DNA of 64,000 nucleotides, from the NCBI RefSeq assembly GCF_009669305.1, contig NZ_SADB01000012.1, forward strand, positions 87,788 through 151,787. Direction: 5' to 3'. Position 1 is the first letter of the stretch. The number at the start of each line of letters is the position of its first letter. Below are positions 27,969-37,706 of this stretch, piece by piece. This stretch comes from Ancylomarina sp. 16SWW S1-10-2. Its GTDB lineage: Bacteria; Bacteroidota; Bacteroidia; Bacteroidales; Marinifilaceae. Position numbers and translations under genes: made by a program. The notes below the pieces were generated by a model. That model was given only the letters and a program-made list of their open reading frames with translations. It searched no databases and was not told the DNA's origin.

Positions 27969-28388
27969 ATGAATATAATATACACCCATTTAATAACTTT
28001 TGCTACAGGTCTATTAACTGGAATTCTAGGTTCATATATAGCAAATCGCTTATCTGCAAAAGCGAAGAAAAGAGACGAATCAAAAGAGAGAAAGAATGAA
28101 TTCTCAACGATTATAGCAAAGATGCCTAATTTAATTAGCGAAATGAAAGAAGACCTTAGTGGCGCTGAAATGAAGTCGTGTAGAGAATTTTTCATCTCCC
28201 CAAAAAGAAGTGTTGGTTTTAACAATCGAACGCCTGCATTTTTCTATTATGAAGATGAACATGAAAATTTGAGTAGTAAGATTCGAATACTTGAAAGTTC
28301 TGGTTTCGTTTACGATATCACACCTGGAGACTCACCAAAATATCAGTTCGTAGAAGAATTTGTTGAAAGGATTTTAAATTTAAAGTGA
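27969..28388 (+). CDS. Unknown single-pass membrane protein with winged-helix-like tail
   Basis: A 139-residue protein of no family I recognise. One N-terminal helix (about 8-27, LITFATGLLTGILGSYIANRL) is followed by a basic stretch (SAKAKKRDESKERKNE). The soluble part ends SSKIRILESSGFVYDITPGDSPKYQFVEEFVERIL, which has the look of a winged-helix segment. It is the first gene after the 200-bp repeat and is directly followed by an attC-like site, so it looks like cassette cargo. No 5' partner for its ACACAAC box was found upstream. Confidence 0.7.
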   Translation: MNIIYTHLITFATGLLTGILGSYIANRLSAKAKKRDESKERKNEFSTIIAKMPNLISEMKEDLSGAEMKSCREFFISPKRSVGFNNRTPAFFYYEDEHENLSSKIRILESSGFVYDITPGDSPKYQFVEEFVERILNLK

Positions 28389-28395
28389 TTACGCC

Positions 28396-28583
28396 ACACA
28401 ACAAAAGCGAAATTTCATGGGCGCTGAATAGCAGTTTGAAAGTTTAAAGCAATTAAGAAACACTAGCAAGCCAATTCAATTGGTTTGTTCAAAAATATAA
28501 GCAAATTTACTCGGCTTGCTTCCGCGCGGTTTGAAAGGTTAATTCTTTGAAATCGCCCACGCAACTTAGCAAGACCGTTGTGT
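28396..28583 (+). other. attC-like site 1
   Basis: Imperfect inverted repeat bounded by perfectly complementary 7-mers ACACAAC (28396-28402) and GTTGTGT (28577-28583). Further pairing occurs inside (CATGGGCG with CGCCCACG), and the inner part carries GCTTCCGCGCGGTTTGAAAG, shared with sites at 39302 and 40811. The layout RYYYAAC...GTTRRRY resembles integron attC boxes. It is long (188 bp) compared with most known attC sites. Confidence 0.6.
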
Positions 28584-28615
28584 GTTATTAAAAAAAACAA
28601 ACCTCGCATAACCAT

Positions 28616-30436
28616 ATGTTAACAGAAAGATTCTTAAAATTAAGAAAAAAAGAACTTGAAGTGATTTTCGAAAAGAAGAAAATTGCTGAGGTTTGGCGTA
28701 AAATTGTTCGAAATCAATTGCGCAAACTAGACATCCAAGACTTATTTGATTTCTATGATTTCAACTACAATATTAATGAAAGAGCTGCTGTTTTAAGAAC
28801 CGATATTCTAACAGGAAATTATAGAACTGTAAAACCCTTAATCTATCGCATTGAGAAAAAGTTTGGTGTATGCAGACATATCATAATACCACAGCCACAA
28901 GATGCACTAATTTTACAAGTTATAACAGAAAACTTAAACACCGAAATCATAAGTAAAATGCCGTCAAAGAATTCTTTTTATTCTCAAGACAAGCATAATA
29001 TGAAGTATCCACACCAAGTAGATAAAGAATATGGTGTTACTTGGCAAAAACAATGGAAAGAGTTACAAAAGCTAATATATAAGTTCAAAGAAGATAAAGA
29101 ACTATTAATAGTAACTGATTTATCAAACTACTATGACTCTATTGACATTTCTGTACTTCGCAGTCAAATATCAAATATAGTTGATGGAAAAGAAGTTTTA
29201 CTTGATTTGCTTTTTAAAATTATTGAAAGTATATCTTGGACACCCGATTACCTACCTTATACGGGGCGTGGTCTCCCTACATCAAACCTAGAAGGTATTC
29301 GCTTACTTGCTCACTCATTCTTATTTGAGTTCGATGCAATTTTGAAAGAAAAAACAAATGACTCCTTTACAAGATGGATGGATGATGTGATTATTGGAGT
29401 TGATTCAAGAAAAGAAGCAATTGAAACTATAAGTTCAGCATCAGATGTACTAAAAAGTAGAGGGCTTGCTCTAAACCTAGCAAAAACAGCAATCTTTAAT
29501 GCCGAAGAAGCTGAATATCATTTTCAAGTAAACGAGAATCTTTACCTTGACTCAATAGATTATAAAGTTAAAAAGCGTTCTAAAGAATACAATGCACTTA
29601 CAAGTGTATTAAAAAGAAATCTCAAAAACCACCTAAAAAATTGCAAAGCAAAATACGCTGAGAAAATCACAAAAAGATATGTAACTGCGTTAAGTCGATT
29701 GAAATCAGAGAAACTCCTAAGTGATGTTCCTAAACTCTACGACCAAATACCAGGAATACGGCCAAATTTATTAATTTATCTTTCTGAACTTGGGCATAAG
29801 AAGAAGACTAGTGAGGCTGTATTAAATATTATAAAAGACCTAAATGTATATGATGACATTTCATTATTTCAAGTTTGCAGACTTGTTACAGACTGGGAGA
29901 TCAAAAGCAATCAAGAATCTGACACGTTCCTAAATGAATTTGAAAAAACCTTGACTTACTTAAGTTCAAAAAGGAAGAAGCCTTTTGATTTTTACTGTTT
30001 ACTTTGGTTTAAATCCAAATACGACCACCCAGACTCACTACTACGATTTATTAAAAGATATGAAAACATATGGTCACTTGAACCTTTTCTAAGGCGACAA
30101 GTAACTGCAATACTTTCTAGACTACTTATTACAGATAGAGAAGCTTCAATTAAAATACTAGAACAGCAAATAGCTACGGGTATTCCACAAATTGTATCAC
30201 TAGCAAGTCAAATACTAAGCTTCTCTTCTTTTGAATCCATTACAGGTAAAGTTAAGCTATACCTCTTTCCTACAAATAAACAGAAGAGATACCCATTATC
30301 TAAGTTCTTAATTCTATGTTCTTTATTAACCTCTGAAAAAATAAGAACAGATAAAACGGTACACAAATACATTAATGAATATATCGATGATGAATACTAT
30401 AGAAAATGGATAGAGTCTCAGTACAATATTAAATAA
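28616..30436 (+). CDS. Reverse transcriptase of uncertain (defence-like) lineage
   Basis: A 606-residue RNA-directed DNA polymerase. RT motifs in order: RHIIIPQPQDALILQ (about 88-102), catalytic D168 in IVTDLSNYYDSI, GRGLPTSNLEGIRLLAHSFL (about 218-237), the catalytic WMDD with D256-D257 (instead of YADD), and LNLAKTAIF. No maturase or HNH endonuclease domain follows; instead about 270 helical residues resemble repeats seen in Abi/DRT-type RTs. It is a lone gene between two attC-like sites. Its 5' sequence TGTTATT is matched by AATAACA at its stop, as expected for a cassette. It may be an antiphage RT; it is not an obvious group II intron or retron. Confidence 0.85.
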   Translation: MLTERFLKLRKKELEVIFEKKKIAEVWRKIVRNQLRKLDIQDLFDFYDFNYNINERAAVLRTDILTGNYRTVKPLIYRIEKKFGVCRHIIIPQPQDALILQVITENLNTEIISKMPSKNSFYSQDKHNMKYPHQVDKEYGVTWQKQWKELQKLIYKFKEDKELLIVTDLSNYYDSIDISVLRSQISNIVDGKEVLLDLLFKIIESISWTPDYLPYTGRGLPTSNLEGIRLLAHSFLFEFDAILKEKTNDSFTRWMDDVIIGVDSRKEAIETISSASDVLKSRGLALNLAKTAIFNAEEAEYHFQVNENLYLDSIDYKVKKRSKEYNALTSVLKRNLKNHLKNCKAKYAEKITKRYVTALSRLKSEKLLSDVPKLYDQIPGIRPNLLIYLSELGHKKKTSEAVLNIIKDLNVYDDISLFQVCRLVTDWEIKSNQESDTFLNEFEKTLTYLSSKRKKPFDFYCLLWFKSKYDHPDSLLRFIKRYENIWSLEPFLRRQVTAILSRLLITDREASIKILEQQIATGIPQIVSLASQILSFSSFESITGKVKLYLFPTNKQKRYPLSKFLILCSLLTSEKIRTDKTVHKYINEYIDDEYYRKWIESQYNIK

Positions 30437-30440
30437 CAGT

Positions 30441-30630
30441 GCCTAACAAAAGCTATATATAATGCGGGGTTCAGCGGGTAAATCAACCGCAGTTCTCCGT
30501 TGCAACACCGCCAAATCTTTGATTTGTCAATTTATAATTTGAATTAATGTAAATCAAAGTTTTGGCTAAATGCAGATTTGAAAGTGAAATGCTTCGAAAG
30601 CCCGCAAAACACATAGCCAGCCCGTTACCT
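30441..30630 (+). other. attC-like site 2
   Basis: Starts GCCTAACAAAAG 5 bp after the RT stop and ends AGCCCGTTACCT. Left segment CTATATATAATGCGGG pairs imperfectly with the right CCCGCAAAACACATAG. This is the most classical-looking attC-type element in the window (GCCTAAC and GTTA boxes). The two end boxes differ beyond GTTA, as expected where two cassettes join. Confidence 0.65.
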
Positions 30631-30683
30631 ACAAGCAAAAACACATACACAATTAGAAACATATAAACTTTAAAAAAACACTA

Positions 30684-31832
30684 ATGAAGATATTTATAAT
30701 TCTAATACCATTAATTATATTCCCATATACAATTTTTGCTCAAGAATATAATTACAAAGAAATCGTTGAATGGGCAAAACAGACATTTGAAGAAAATGAT
30801 GCAGGAGCTTCTTACATCATAGAAAAAAAAGGAAGACAAGCCTATGCTATTCACAACAAGTTAATTCAAGAAAAGGTTGATACAATCACGACTCCAGTCA
30901 GTTGTCAGAATGTAATTAGAGAATGGCTTTCTTTTTTTCGTTCTGCCCATATTGAGTTTCATTATATGCCAGAAGCTAGACGATTAATGGCAGAAAAGAA
31001 AAACCAAATAAACAATGCTAAAGAGCAAATATCAAATACAATTGAAGGTAATTCACTACACAATAAGTATTTATTTTCTAAAATTCCGTTTATTGAATTG
31101 ATTAACGAGCATACCCTATATTTAAGAATTCCTTCGTTTTCTGGAAAAGAGAAAAGTAAAATTGATAGCCTTATTGCTTTAAATCGTCAAAAGATATTGC
31201 AAACAGAAAATTTAATTATTGATATCAGAAATAGTGGAGGTGGAGGTGATGCAAGTTATAGCGAACTTATGCCTTTGTTATATACTAATCCTATTAGAAC
31301 ACCCAATGTGGAGTATCTTTCTACAAAGTTAAATAACCAAAGGATGTACGAATTTGCTACAAATACTGGTACAGCTATAAGATTTGGTCTAAATCCTACT
31401 AAAGCAGAAATGAAGGAGTATCAATCTGATTATGATACATTATCAAATCATTTAGGCGAATTTGTAAACCTAAGTAATAAAAAAGTATTTATTAGGCAAT
31501 ACGACACCACGTACCATTATCCTAAAAATGTTGGAATTATAATCAATGAAAAAAACGTTAGTACTGATGAACAGTTCTTACTTGAAGCCAGACAAAGTAA
31601 AAAAGTCAAACTTTTTGGAACTACAACCAAAGGAGGTTTAGATTTTTCGAATATGTATCTTACTTTTTATTCTGCGAACAAGGACTTTGTATTAGTATAT
31701 GCTCTTACACGAAGTTTGCGGGTGCCAGATATGGTGGTTGACAATATAGGAATTCAACCTGATTTTTATATAGATAATGAAATTCCAGAATCAAAGTGGA
31801 TAGATTATGTAAATGACATTTTAAATGAATAA
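30684..31832 (+). CDS. S41-family peptidase, exported
   Basis: A 382-residue protein with a signal peptide (1-19, ending FAQ). The C-terminal half is an S41 (C-terminal processing/tricorn-core) peptidase: LRIPSFSG, IIDIRNSGGGGDASYSELMPLLY near 175-195, and IINEKNVSTDEQFLLEARQS near 290-310, where the STDEQ serine takes the catalytic position, then LFGTTTKGGLDFSNM. No PDZ domain is visible. It likely trims peptides in the periplasm. It lies directly after attC-like site 2, but no site separates it from the next gene. Confidence 0.83.
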   Translation: MKIFIILIPLIIFPYTIFAQEYNYKEIVEWAKQTFEENDAGASYIIEKKGRQAYAIHNKLIQEKVDTITTPVSCQNVIREWLSFFRSAHIEFHYMPEARRLMAEKKNQINNAKEQISNTIEGNSLHNKYLFSKIPFIELINEHTLYLRIPSFSGKEKSKIDSLIALNRQKILQTENLIIDIRNSGGGGDASYSELMPLLYTNPIRTPNVEYLSTKLNNQRMYEFATNTGTAIRFGLNPTKAEMKEYQSDYDTLSNHLGEFVNLSNKKVFIRQYDTTYHYPKNVGIIINEKNVSTDEQFLLEARQSKKVKLFGTTTKGGLDFSNMYLTFYSANKDFVLVYALTRSLRVPDMVVDNIGIQPDFYIDNEIPESKWIDYVNDILNE

Positions 31833-31951
31833 TGCCAGAAGCTAATTTATATATGAAAGTTCATAAGAGGAAACATTCAATAAATTAATTACAAGGAAAA
31901 TTATGAATTAGTATCCAATGAATAGTAAGAACATATAATAAAAACGAATCG

Positions 31952-32593
31952 ATGAAACTCAAATTAGAAATAAAAATAAAAGATATCATAAAATATTCTA
32001 TTGAGGCATTAATTGTGACTTTTGGAGTGATTTTAGGATTGGTATTAACACAAAACATTTCACAAAAAAAGACAGATAGAAATACAAAATCAGCTCTTAT
32101 TCAAATCACTGAAGAGCTTGATGATAATATACTCAAATTTGAAAAATCAATTGATTATCATTTGAAAATGAAAATTCAAATAGATAGTGCATTTCAAACA
32201 ATAAAACCAGAAGATTTAGAAAAGAAATATTATAGCTATGAAAAATTTAAATATTACAAATTAAATGGTTGGTTTGGTGTTCAAACAGTAGATTATGATG
32301 ATGTTATGTTCGAGAGTGCAAAAATTAATGGTGTTTTTCAAGAATTAAATATTGAAACGTTGAAAACTATTTCACAAGCTTATTCCCAAATGCACAACTA
32401 TGGTGACTTTAAAAAAACATTTTGGGATAAATTCTTATCCATTGATTCAAAAACAACAGTTATGGATATTTTTTCTTTGCTGAACACAATGAAGGGAGAT
32501 ATGATAAATTTTGAAGGACAAACACTTAAAATAATAAAAAATGCTAAAATTGAATTAGAAAAAACAACACACAACAATGTATATAAGAAATAA
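31952..32593 (+). CDS. Unknown single-pass membrane protein overlapping an attC-like site
   Basis: A 213-residue protein of no named family. One transmembrane helix lies at about 17-37 (EALIVTFGVILGLVLTQNI) followed by helical segments, similar in layout to small DUF6090-type Bacteroidota proteins. The codons for the last eight residues form the left arm of the attC-like site at 32569-32698, so C-terminus and recombination site share sequence. Whether the upstream S41 peptidase gene is in the same cassette is unclear. Confidence 0.7.
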   Translation: MKLKLEIKIKDIIKYSIEALIVTFGVILGLVLTQNISQKKTDRNTKSALIQITEELDDNILKFEKSIDYHLKMKIQIDSAFQTIKPEDLEKKYYSYEKFKYYKLNGWFGVQTVDYDDVMFESAKINGVFQELNIETLKTISQAYSQMHNYGDFKKTFWDKFLSIDSKTTVMDIFSLLNTMKGDMINFEGQTLKIIKNAKIELEKTTHNNVYKK

Positions 32594-32698
32594 GCGATAT
32601 GTCTGTATTATCAAGGCTTGTAGCACGTTTAAATTTTTCTGAAAATTTAATATTTTATACTTTGTAACTGCTTATTTTTCATATACTAACCGTTGGCA
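32569..32698 (+). other. attC-like site 3
   Basis: Left box ACACAAC (32569-32575) followed by TGTATATAAGAAATAAGCG pairs with the right-arm sequence whose complement contains AGTATATGAAAAATAAGCAG, next to the right box GTTGGCA (32692-32698). The arms match over about 17 of 20 positions. The outer boxes differ, which fits a junction between two cassettes. Confidence 0.65.
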
Positions 32699-32737
32699 GT
32701 AATATGAGAAACTCACGATATAGAAAAAAAACATACT

Positions 32738-33472
32738 ATGATTTGTAAAAATTGCGGATATAATTTTCAAGGTAAATTTTGCAATAATTGTGGACAAAAT
32801 TCAAACGTAGGAAAAGTTGATTTAAAATATTTTCTTAACGAAATTCCCAATAGTATTTTCCAGGTAAATCGTGGCTTCCTATTTACTATAAAAGAACTAT
32901 TTACAAGACCGGGACACAGTATAAGACAATTTTTAGAAGGAAAAAGGAAACAACATTTTAAGCCATTAGCATTTGTGTTTCTTGCATCTACATTATATGC
33001 TTTATTGACTTATTTGATAGGGAAAAATACTTTTTTGGGTGGAGTTGTAACTGGAGTAGCAGTCGGTTTGAATAATGGCGCCACTGAATCATCAATGGCA
33101 GTAAAATTTCTAAATTGGCTAGCTAACAACCACGCATATGCCATATTACTATTTTTACCTTTTTTTTCCCTTGCATCTTATTTAGCCTTCATAAAATCGA
33201 AATACAACTATTTTGAACATTTAGTATTGAACTTCTATATTACTGGTCAACAAATGGTAATTTATCTTATTTTTAGTTTTGTACTTTTAAAAGATAATTA
33301 TTTACAAGCAATTCCTGTTGTAATTGGAATATTATTTACTTTTTGGACTTTTAATCAATTTTTCGAGAATAATAAATTCTACACTAAAATATTTCTGACA
33401 GTGATAACATATATTTATTGTACAATACTAATTATGATGTTTATAGTTGGAATTGGGGCAATTGACAAATAA
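32738..33472 (+). CDS. DUF3667 zinc-ribbon membrane protein
   Basis: A 244-residue protein. The N-terminus is a zinc ribbon, CKNCGYNFQGKFCNNCGQ (residues 3-20), followed by FLNEIPNSIFQVNRGFLFTIKELFTRPG, the standard DUF3667 opening, and five hydrophobic helices (about 78-240). The family is widespread in Bacteroidota and its function is unknown. The sequence before it (cassette start GTTGGCAGTAATAT at 32692) is matched at 10 of 14 positions by the complement of ATACTACCTACAAC after its stop, so it looks like a cassette whose ends have drifted. Confidence 0.85.
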   Translation: MICKNCGYNFQGKFCNNCGQNSNVGKVDLKYFLNEIPNSIFQVNRGFLFTIKELFTRPGHSIRQFLEGKRKQHFKPLAFVFLASTLYALLTYLIGKNTFLGGVVTGVAVGLNNGATESSMAVKFLNWLANNHAYAILLFLPFFSLASYLAFIKSKYNYFEHLVLNFYITGQQMVIYLIFSFVLLKDNYLQAIPVVIGILFTFWTFNQFFENNKFYTKIFLTVITYIYCTILIMMFIVGIGAIDK

Positions 33473-33477
33473 ATACT

Positions 33478-33600
33478 ACCTACAACAACTAAGCCTTCGT
33501 GTGGCAGAAACTGCCCAATAGGTACGATAGGTCGACGTAACCGATGACAGAATTTCTACTTTATGGGGAATGGTCAAATTTGCAGAATTTTCAGCAATGG
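33478..33600 (+). repeat. 110-bp 3'-end element, copy A
   Basis: Begins CTACAACAACTAAGC just after the DUF3667 stop. Nearly identical sequence occurs after the DUF4349 gene (45121) and after the ATPase gene (61806), including CGTGTGGCAG, ACTGCCCAAT, CCGATGA and TTTATGGGGAATG. The left edge looks like an attC left box but no matching right arm follows. The 33601-34007 stretch up to the OmpA gene holds no supported gene. Confidence 0.65.
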
Positions 33601-34007
33601 GAAATTTGCAATATAACCTTTGAAAGATTTCATGTAGAAATCTTTCTTATTTCAGTTATTTCGGCATCATTGGGTTGTTTTTATAAGAGAGAGATCATCA
33701 TTTATTCCACTGGTTATCTTATTTGCTAATACAGGGCTTTTTCTCAAACACATTACCATTCAAACGAGTATAAATGACTTAAAAGTTTAGAAACATAGTT
33801 GCTTATCTTGTTTTGAATATATATTGTTAATACATTTAACATGATAAGAGGAATTAGGCATTTTATTATTATTTTGAATCCTAAAAATACCCCTTTTCTT
33901 CTTTTTTACTCATTGACAATCCTCCTGTAATATTTATAAGTATTATGTAGTCGAGAAGTTGTACACTATTATTGGGGATTGGTCAATTAACTATAATTCT
34001 ATTTATA

Positions 34008-35399
34008 ATGAAGAACCTTTACCTAAAGTATCTCATGGTTTTGAGTATTATTTTCACCTGGTTTGGATCATATGCCCAAGTAGAGAATATGGTGCTTAAC
34101 CCTAGCTTCGAAGAGTATGATGAATGCCCTCAAAGCTACACGTGTATGGATAAAACTCATAAGTTAGTTACGGATTGGACCTATCCATCATTTACCACTC
34201 CTGATTATTTTAATAAATGTGGCCCTAGAGAAGTAAGTGTACCCGATAATTTTGCGGGCTACAGCGAAGCCAAATCAGGCGAAGGCTACGTGGGAGCAAT
34301 TCTAAGTGGAAGTAATCGCAATTTTAGAGAATATATTCAAGGTACATTAAGCAGTCCTATGATTGCAGGTCAAAAATATTGCGTTTCGTTTTGGTACAAA
34401 TTAGCATCAGGTAGTAAATTTGCTGTTGATCAGTTGAGCATACATTTTTCTGAAACAAAACTAGCTAACGGCAATAAAACGTTTTTAAATTTAAAAGCCG
34501 ACCTAACTAATAAAGAAGGCTTATTTTTAGATAATACTGAAGAATGGATACAGTTCTGTCAAGTCTACACGGCTAAAGGTTTTGAGGAATTCTTTGTTGT
34601 GGGAAACTTTAAGAATTATGACAACACCAACTATGTAGTTACAGGTCGTGATACCAAAAATAAAAAAGGTAAATCGTACGCCTATTACTTTTATGACGAT
34701 TTTGAGATTCGTCCCTTAGTTGATTGTAATTTATGCGCATGTGTTCCCAAAGGATTAGAAACGGTGGTTATTGATTCTTCTTATACCGGAGGTCTAAATC
34801 CTGTTACAGGTCAAATTAGCAAAATTATAAATGATGGTGTTATTAGTTTAGGCATATCAGGTGGACAAGCACCTTATAAGATTGATTGGAGTAATGGTAT
34901 AAAAGACGCACAAAAAATTAAGAATCTAAAAGCGGGTACATATACTTATCACGTAAGCGACAAAAACAACTGCCACTCGGAAGGAACCATTACTTTTATT
35001 GAGCCTGAATTACCCAAAGATTTATTTACTGAAGGACTAAGAAAAATTGAAGAAGGAGCTGCACTTATTTTAAACAATATCTTTTTTGATACTGGCAAAA
35101 GTACGCTTTTACCAACTTCGTTTGAAGAACTTGATAAAGTAGCCGATTTTTTAAAAGAAGGCCTTGTTAGCCTAATTGAGATTAGCGGACATACTGATAA
35201 TGTGGGTTCTGATAAATTAAATGAGGGTTTAAGTCAACGACGTGCAGAATCTGTAGTTAAATACCTTGTTAGTAAAGGAGTCGATCCACAAAAAATTAAA
35301 GGAGTTGGGTACGGAGAATCAAAACCCTTAGATACCAACCAAACAGTTGACGGACGCTCAAAAAATCGCCGTGTGGAATTTTTAGTATTAAAAAAATAA
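34008..35399 (+). CDS. OmpA-family protein with SprB-like repeat
   Basis: A 463-residue envelope protein. The start at 34008 gives a clean signal peptide (MKNLYLKYL to SYAQ); a TTG-started longer frame is unlikely. Residues about 25-230 form a jelly-roll-like domain with paired cysteines (NPSFEEYDECPQSYTC). Then comes an SprB-type repeat (GISGGQAPYKIDWSNG to YTYHVSDKNNCHSEGTI), and an OmpA peptidoglycan-binding domain at about 345-460 (FDTGKSTLLPTSFEELD, ISGHTDNVGSD, LSQRRAESVVKYL). It anchors to cell wall, facing the periplasm or outer membrane. The partner gene starts 10 bp downstream. Confidence 0.88.
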   Translation: MKNLYLKYLMVLSIIFTWFGSYAQVENMVLNPSFEEYDECPQSYTCMDKTHKLVTDWTYPSFTTPDYFNKCGPREVSVPDNFAGYSEAKSGEGYVGAILSGSNRNFREYIQGTLSSPMIAGQKYCVSFWYKLASGSKFAVDQLSIHFSETKLANGNKTFLNLKADLTNKEGLFLDNTEEWIQFCQVYTAKGFEEFFVVGNFKNYDNTNYVVTGRDTKNKKGKSYAYYFYDDFEIRPLVDCNLCACVPKGLETVVIDSSYTGGLNPVTGQISKIINDGVISLGISGGQAPYKIDWSNGIKDAQKIKNLKAGTYTYHVSDKNNCHSEGTITFIEPELPKDLFTEGLRKIEEGAALILNNIFFDTGKSTLLPTSFEELDKVADFLKEGLVSLIEISGHTDNVGSDKLNEGLSQRRAESVVKYLVSKGVDPQKIKGVGYGESKPLDTNQTVDGRSKNRRVEFLVLKK

Positions 35400-35409
35400 G
35401 CCATTACTT

Positions 35410-37422
35410 ATGAATTCAAGAAAAATAAATATTCTAATTGTGCTCATGCTATTAACATGTATTAGCTTGGCACAAAAGCCTAAAAAAATATACAATAATT
35501 GTTTATTCAAAGGCATGGAGTCTTATGCAAAAGGCGATATTGATAGTGAGCTTGATAAGGCTAAAGAAAATTTTGATGAAATTTTATTAAAAGACCCCGA
35601 ATCGGCAATGGCAACTATCGGGTTGGCTGCAGTTTACTCATTCGATAAATATACGAGTAAAGATTACTTTAAAGCCTTGGCTTATTTTCAGAAAGCATTT
35701 AAAGCACATCCCAAATTTACGGCTGACGATAAAGAAGTTTTAAACGAATTGTTTTATAAACAGGATAAAAAACGTAAGAATAGACCCATAAATAAAAATA
35801 TGGATTGGGAACTACAACATCTTGAAGATAAACTAATTAAATATGTTCGAGAGGAGAATAATACAGATTATGCTGAGCGATTTTTAAAAGAATTTCCAGA
35901 TTCTAAATACTATACCAATGTATCACATATTTTAACTTACATTAAATTTCGTGAAACAGAGAAGCAAAATACGGTTAATGCCTTTAATCAATTTTTAAAA
36001 GATTATCCTAAAGCAGCTCAATTTAATATAGCTATAAAAATGCGAAATAAGTTAGCTTATAATAGTGCTGTAACTAAAGGCACATTAGATGACTTACGCT
36101 ATTTTGTAGAAACATATCCAAAGGCACTTCAAGTTGATGAGGTTAAGAAAATAATGGGAGAAATAGCCTATAAAGAGGTATTAGCGAACCAAACACTTGA
36201 CGCTATTGACCATTTTATAGTAGAGTTCCCTAATTCATCAAAAATGCCAGCGGCTAAAGTATTAAAGAAGCAATTGCTTTTTGAATGGGCAAAAAGTGTA
36301 AACAGCTTAGAGGCTTATAACAAGTTTGTGTCTTTATACCCCGAAGGAAACCAATACATCGATATTTTTAATCTTAAAGCTAATACACTAGGCGAAGAAA
36401 TCGTTAAGGACTTTCCAAAGGAAGATTACACGTTCGTAAAAGGATTCGACAACCAACAGTTTAACGATTTTGGTGGTGGAATTGCGAAACGCCCCAATGG
36501 AGAACTTGTGGTCGTGTCGACAACACGTAAAGCAGTAGATGCGATGTATGACTCTTGGATTTTAGGCTTAGATGCTAATGGAAAAATGCTTTGGAATAAG
36601 ATATTGGGAAATCGCTACGATGACATTGTAAATAAAGTTAGCATAAGTGATCAGAACGAAATTTATGTGGCAGGTATTACCGATGCAATAGTCGATAGTG
36701 TGAAAGGTAAAGCATGGATTTACAAATTGGCAGCCAACGGAGAAAATATATTTAACCAGAGAGTTAGTATGGATGAAGCCCTGGATTTTGTGGTTTACCC
36801 AGACAATAAAATTTTAATTGCTGGCTATATAAGAAATAGCGAAGACACATCTTCTACCCCAGCCTTAGTTAAAATAAATGCCAATGGTAAAAGACTATGG
36901 TCGCGTAGCTATTCCAACAAGGGCAAGGTTTATAGTTTAGCTAGTGATGCTTCAAGCACTGCTTTTGCTACAGCAGGAAACTGGATTTTTGCCATTGATG
37001 AGGCTGGATATTTAAAATGGGATATTTTATTGCCAGAGGGACAGCAATCAACCGCTGTTGGTATTAATGCCGACAACAAACTTCTCTATTCAGGTTCAAA
37101 TACCAATGGAGCCTTTGCTACAGCTTATAACACGAGTGGTAAAAAACTTTGGGAATCGCCATTAAACCTTATGGGTAAAGGTATGGTTGAGCAAGTTGTC
37201 GCTTTGCCCGATAACAGTTTTGTTATTGCAGGTACTTTCGACAATAAAATTAAGCTTGTACACATTGATGATTTGGGTAAAGTAAAAAGTGAAAAAGAAT
37301 TTAGTTTACCACAAGGCATTAAGCTTAATGATATAACAGTAACCGATGGTAATTCTCTAGCTATTAGTGCTACCCGATTAACAGATAAAACCGACTTAAT
37401 CGTATTTAAATTGAATTTTTAA
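35410..37422 (+). CDS. Exported TPR plus beta-propeller-like protein
   Basis: A 670-residue protein with a signal peptide (1-21, LLTCISLAQ). Residues about 30-330 are helical, with TPR-like units (LAAVYSFDKYTSKDYFKALAYFQKAFKAHPK) and repeats of the form FLKEFPDSKYY and FVETYPKALQ. Residues about 340-670 carry repeated WILGLDANGKMLWNK-type strands (PQQ/Kelch-like), suggesting a beta-propeller. It is 10 bp after the OmpA gene, so the two form an operon and probably one envelope assembly. Specific role unknown. Confidence 0.8.
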   Translation: MNSRKINILIVLMLLTCISLAQKPKKIYNNCLFKGMESYAKGDIDSELDKAKENFDEILLKDPESAMATIGLAAVYSFDKYTSKDYFKALAYFQKAFKAHPKFTADDKEVLNELFYKQDKKRKNRPINKNMDWELQHLEDKLIKYVREENNTDYAERFLKEFPDSKYYTNVSHILTYIKFRETEKQNTVNAFNQFLKDYPKAAQFNIAIKMRNKLAYNSAVTKGTLDDLRYFVETYPKALQVDEVKKIMGEIAYKEVLANQTLDAIDHFIVEFPNSSKMPAAKVLKKQLLFEWAKSVNSLEAYNKFVSLYPEGNQYIDIFNLKANTLGEEIVKDFPKEDYTFVKGFDNQQFNDFGGGIAKRPNGELVVVSTTRKAVDAMYDSWILGLDANGKMLWNKILGNRYDDIVNKVSISDQNEIYVAGITDAIVDSVKGKAWIYKLAANGENIFNQRVSMDEALDFVVYPDNKILIAGYIRNSEDTSSTPALVKINANGKRLWSRSYSNKGKVYSLASDASSTAFATAGNWIFAIDEAGYLKWDILLPEGQQSTAVGINADNKLLYSGSNTNGAFATAYNTSGKKLWESPLNLMGKGMVEQVVALPDNSFVIAGTFDNKIKLVHIDDLGKVKSEKEFSLPQGIKLNDITVTDGNSLAISATRLTDKTDLIVFKLNF

Positions 37423-37476
37423 AAGAAAGCAACTGTTTCCTTTTTGGGAAATAAAGATAAAAACGAATAAGATGAA

Positions 37477-37690
37477 TTCTTAAACGTACAGACTTTTTTT
37501 ATGCTCTTTTTTTATGCTTAACAAGCATTTAAAATACTTCATTCTTTTAGCTTACATATAAATGATAGTTTGTGATTACGTTTATTATCTTAAGCTAATA
37601 TTTTAGATTTATAAACTTGCTTTGAGCAGAAAATCTCTTGCAAAAATTAAAAGTCCTTTAGATGTGATTCTAATGGATAACAACAAGAAA
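37477..37690 (+). repeat. 200-bp dispersed repeat, copy 2
   Basis: Carries the same blocks as 27640: TTTTTTTATGCTTAACAAGC, TTTTAGCTTACATATAAATG, TTGCTTTGAGCAGAAAATCT, ATGGATAACAAC. It ends 17 bp before attC-like site 4 and 89 bp before the gene at 37779, exactly the distance seen for the 58045 copy and its gene. Confidence 0.72.
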
Positions 37691-37706
37691 AACAGCGACT
37701 TATAAA

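Noticed and set aside
28396-28583. Retron msr-msd RNA before the reverse transcriptase
   Set aside because: The structured region has close relatives at 39302 and 40811, where no RT follows, so it belongs to the attC-like family rather than to the RT.
33544-33729. 61-residue open frame MTEFLLYGEW...
   Set aside because: Its first 20 codons are part of the 110-bp repeat that also occurs at 45186 and 61866 in non-coding context.
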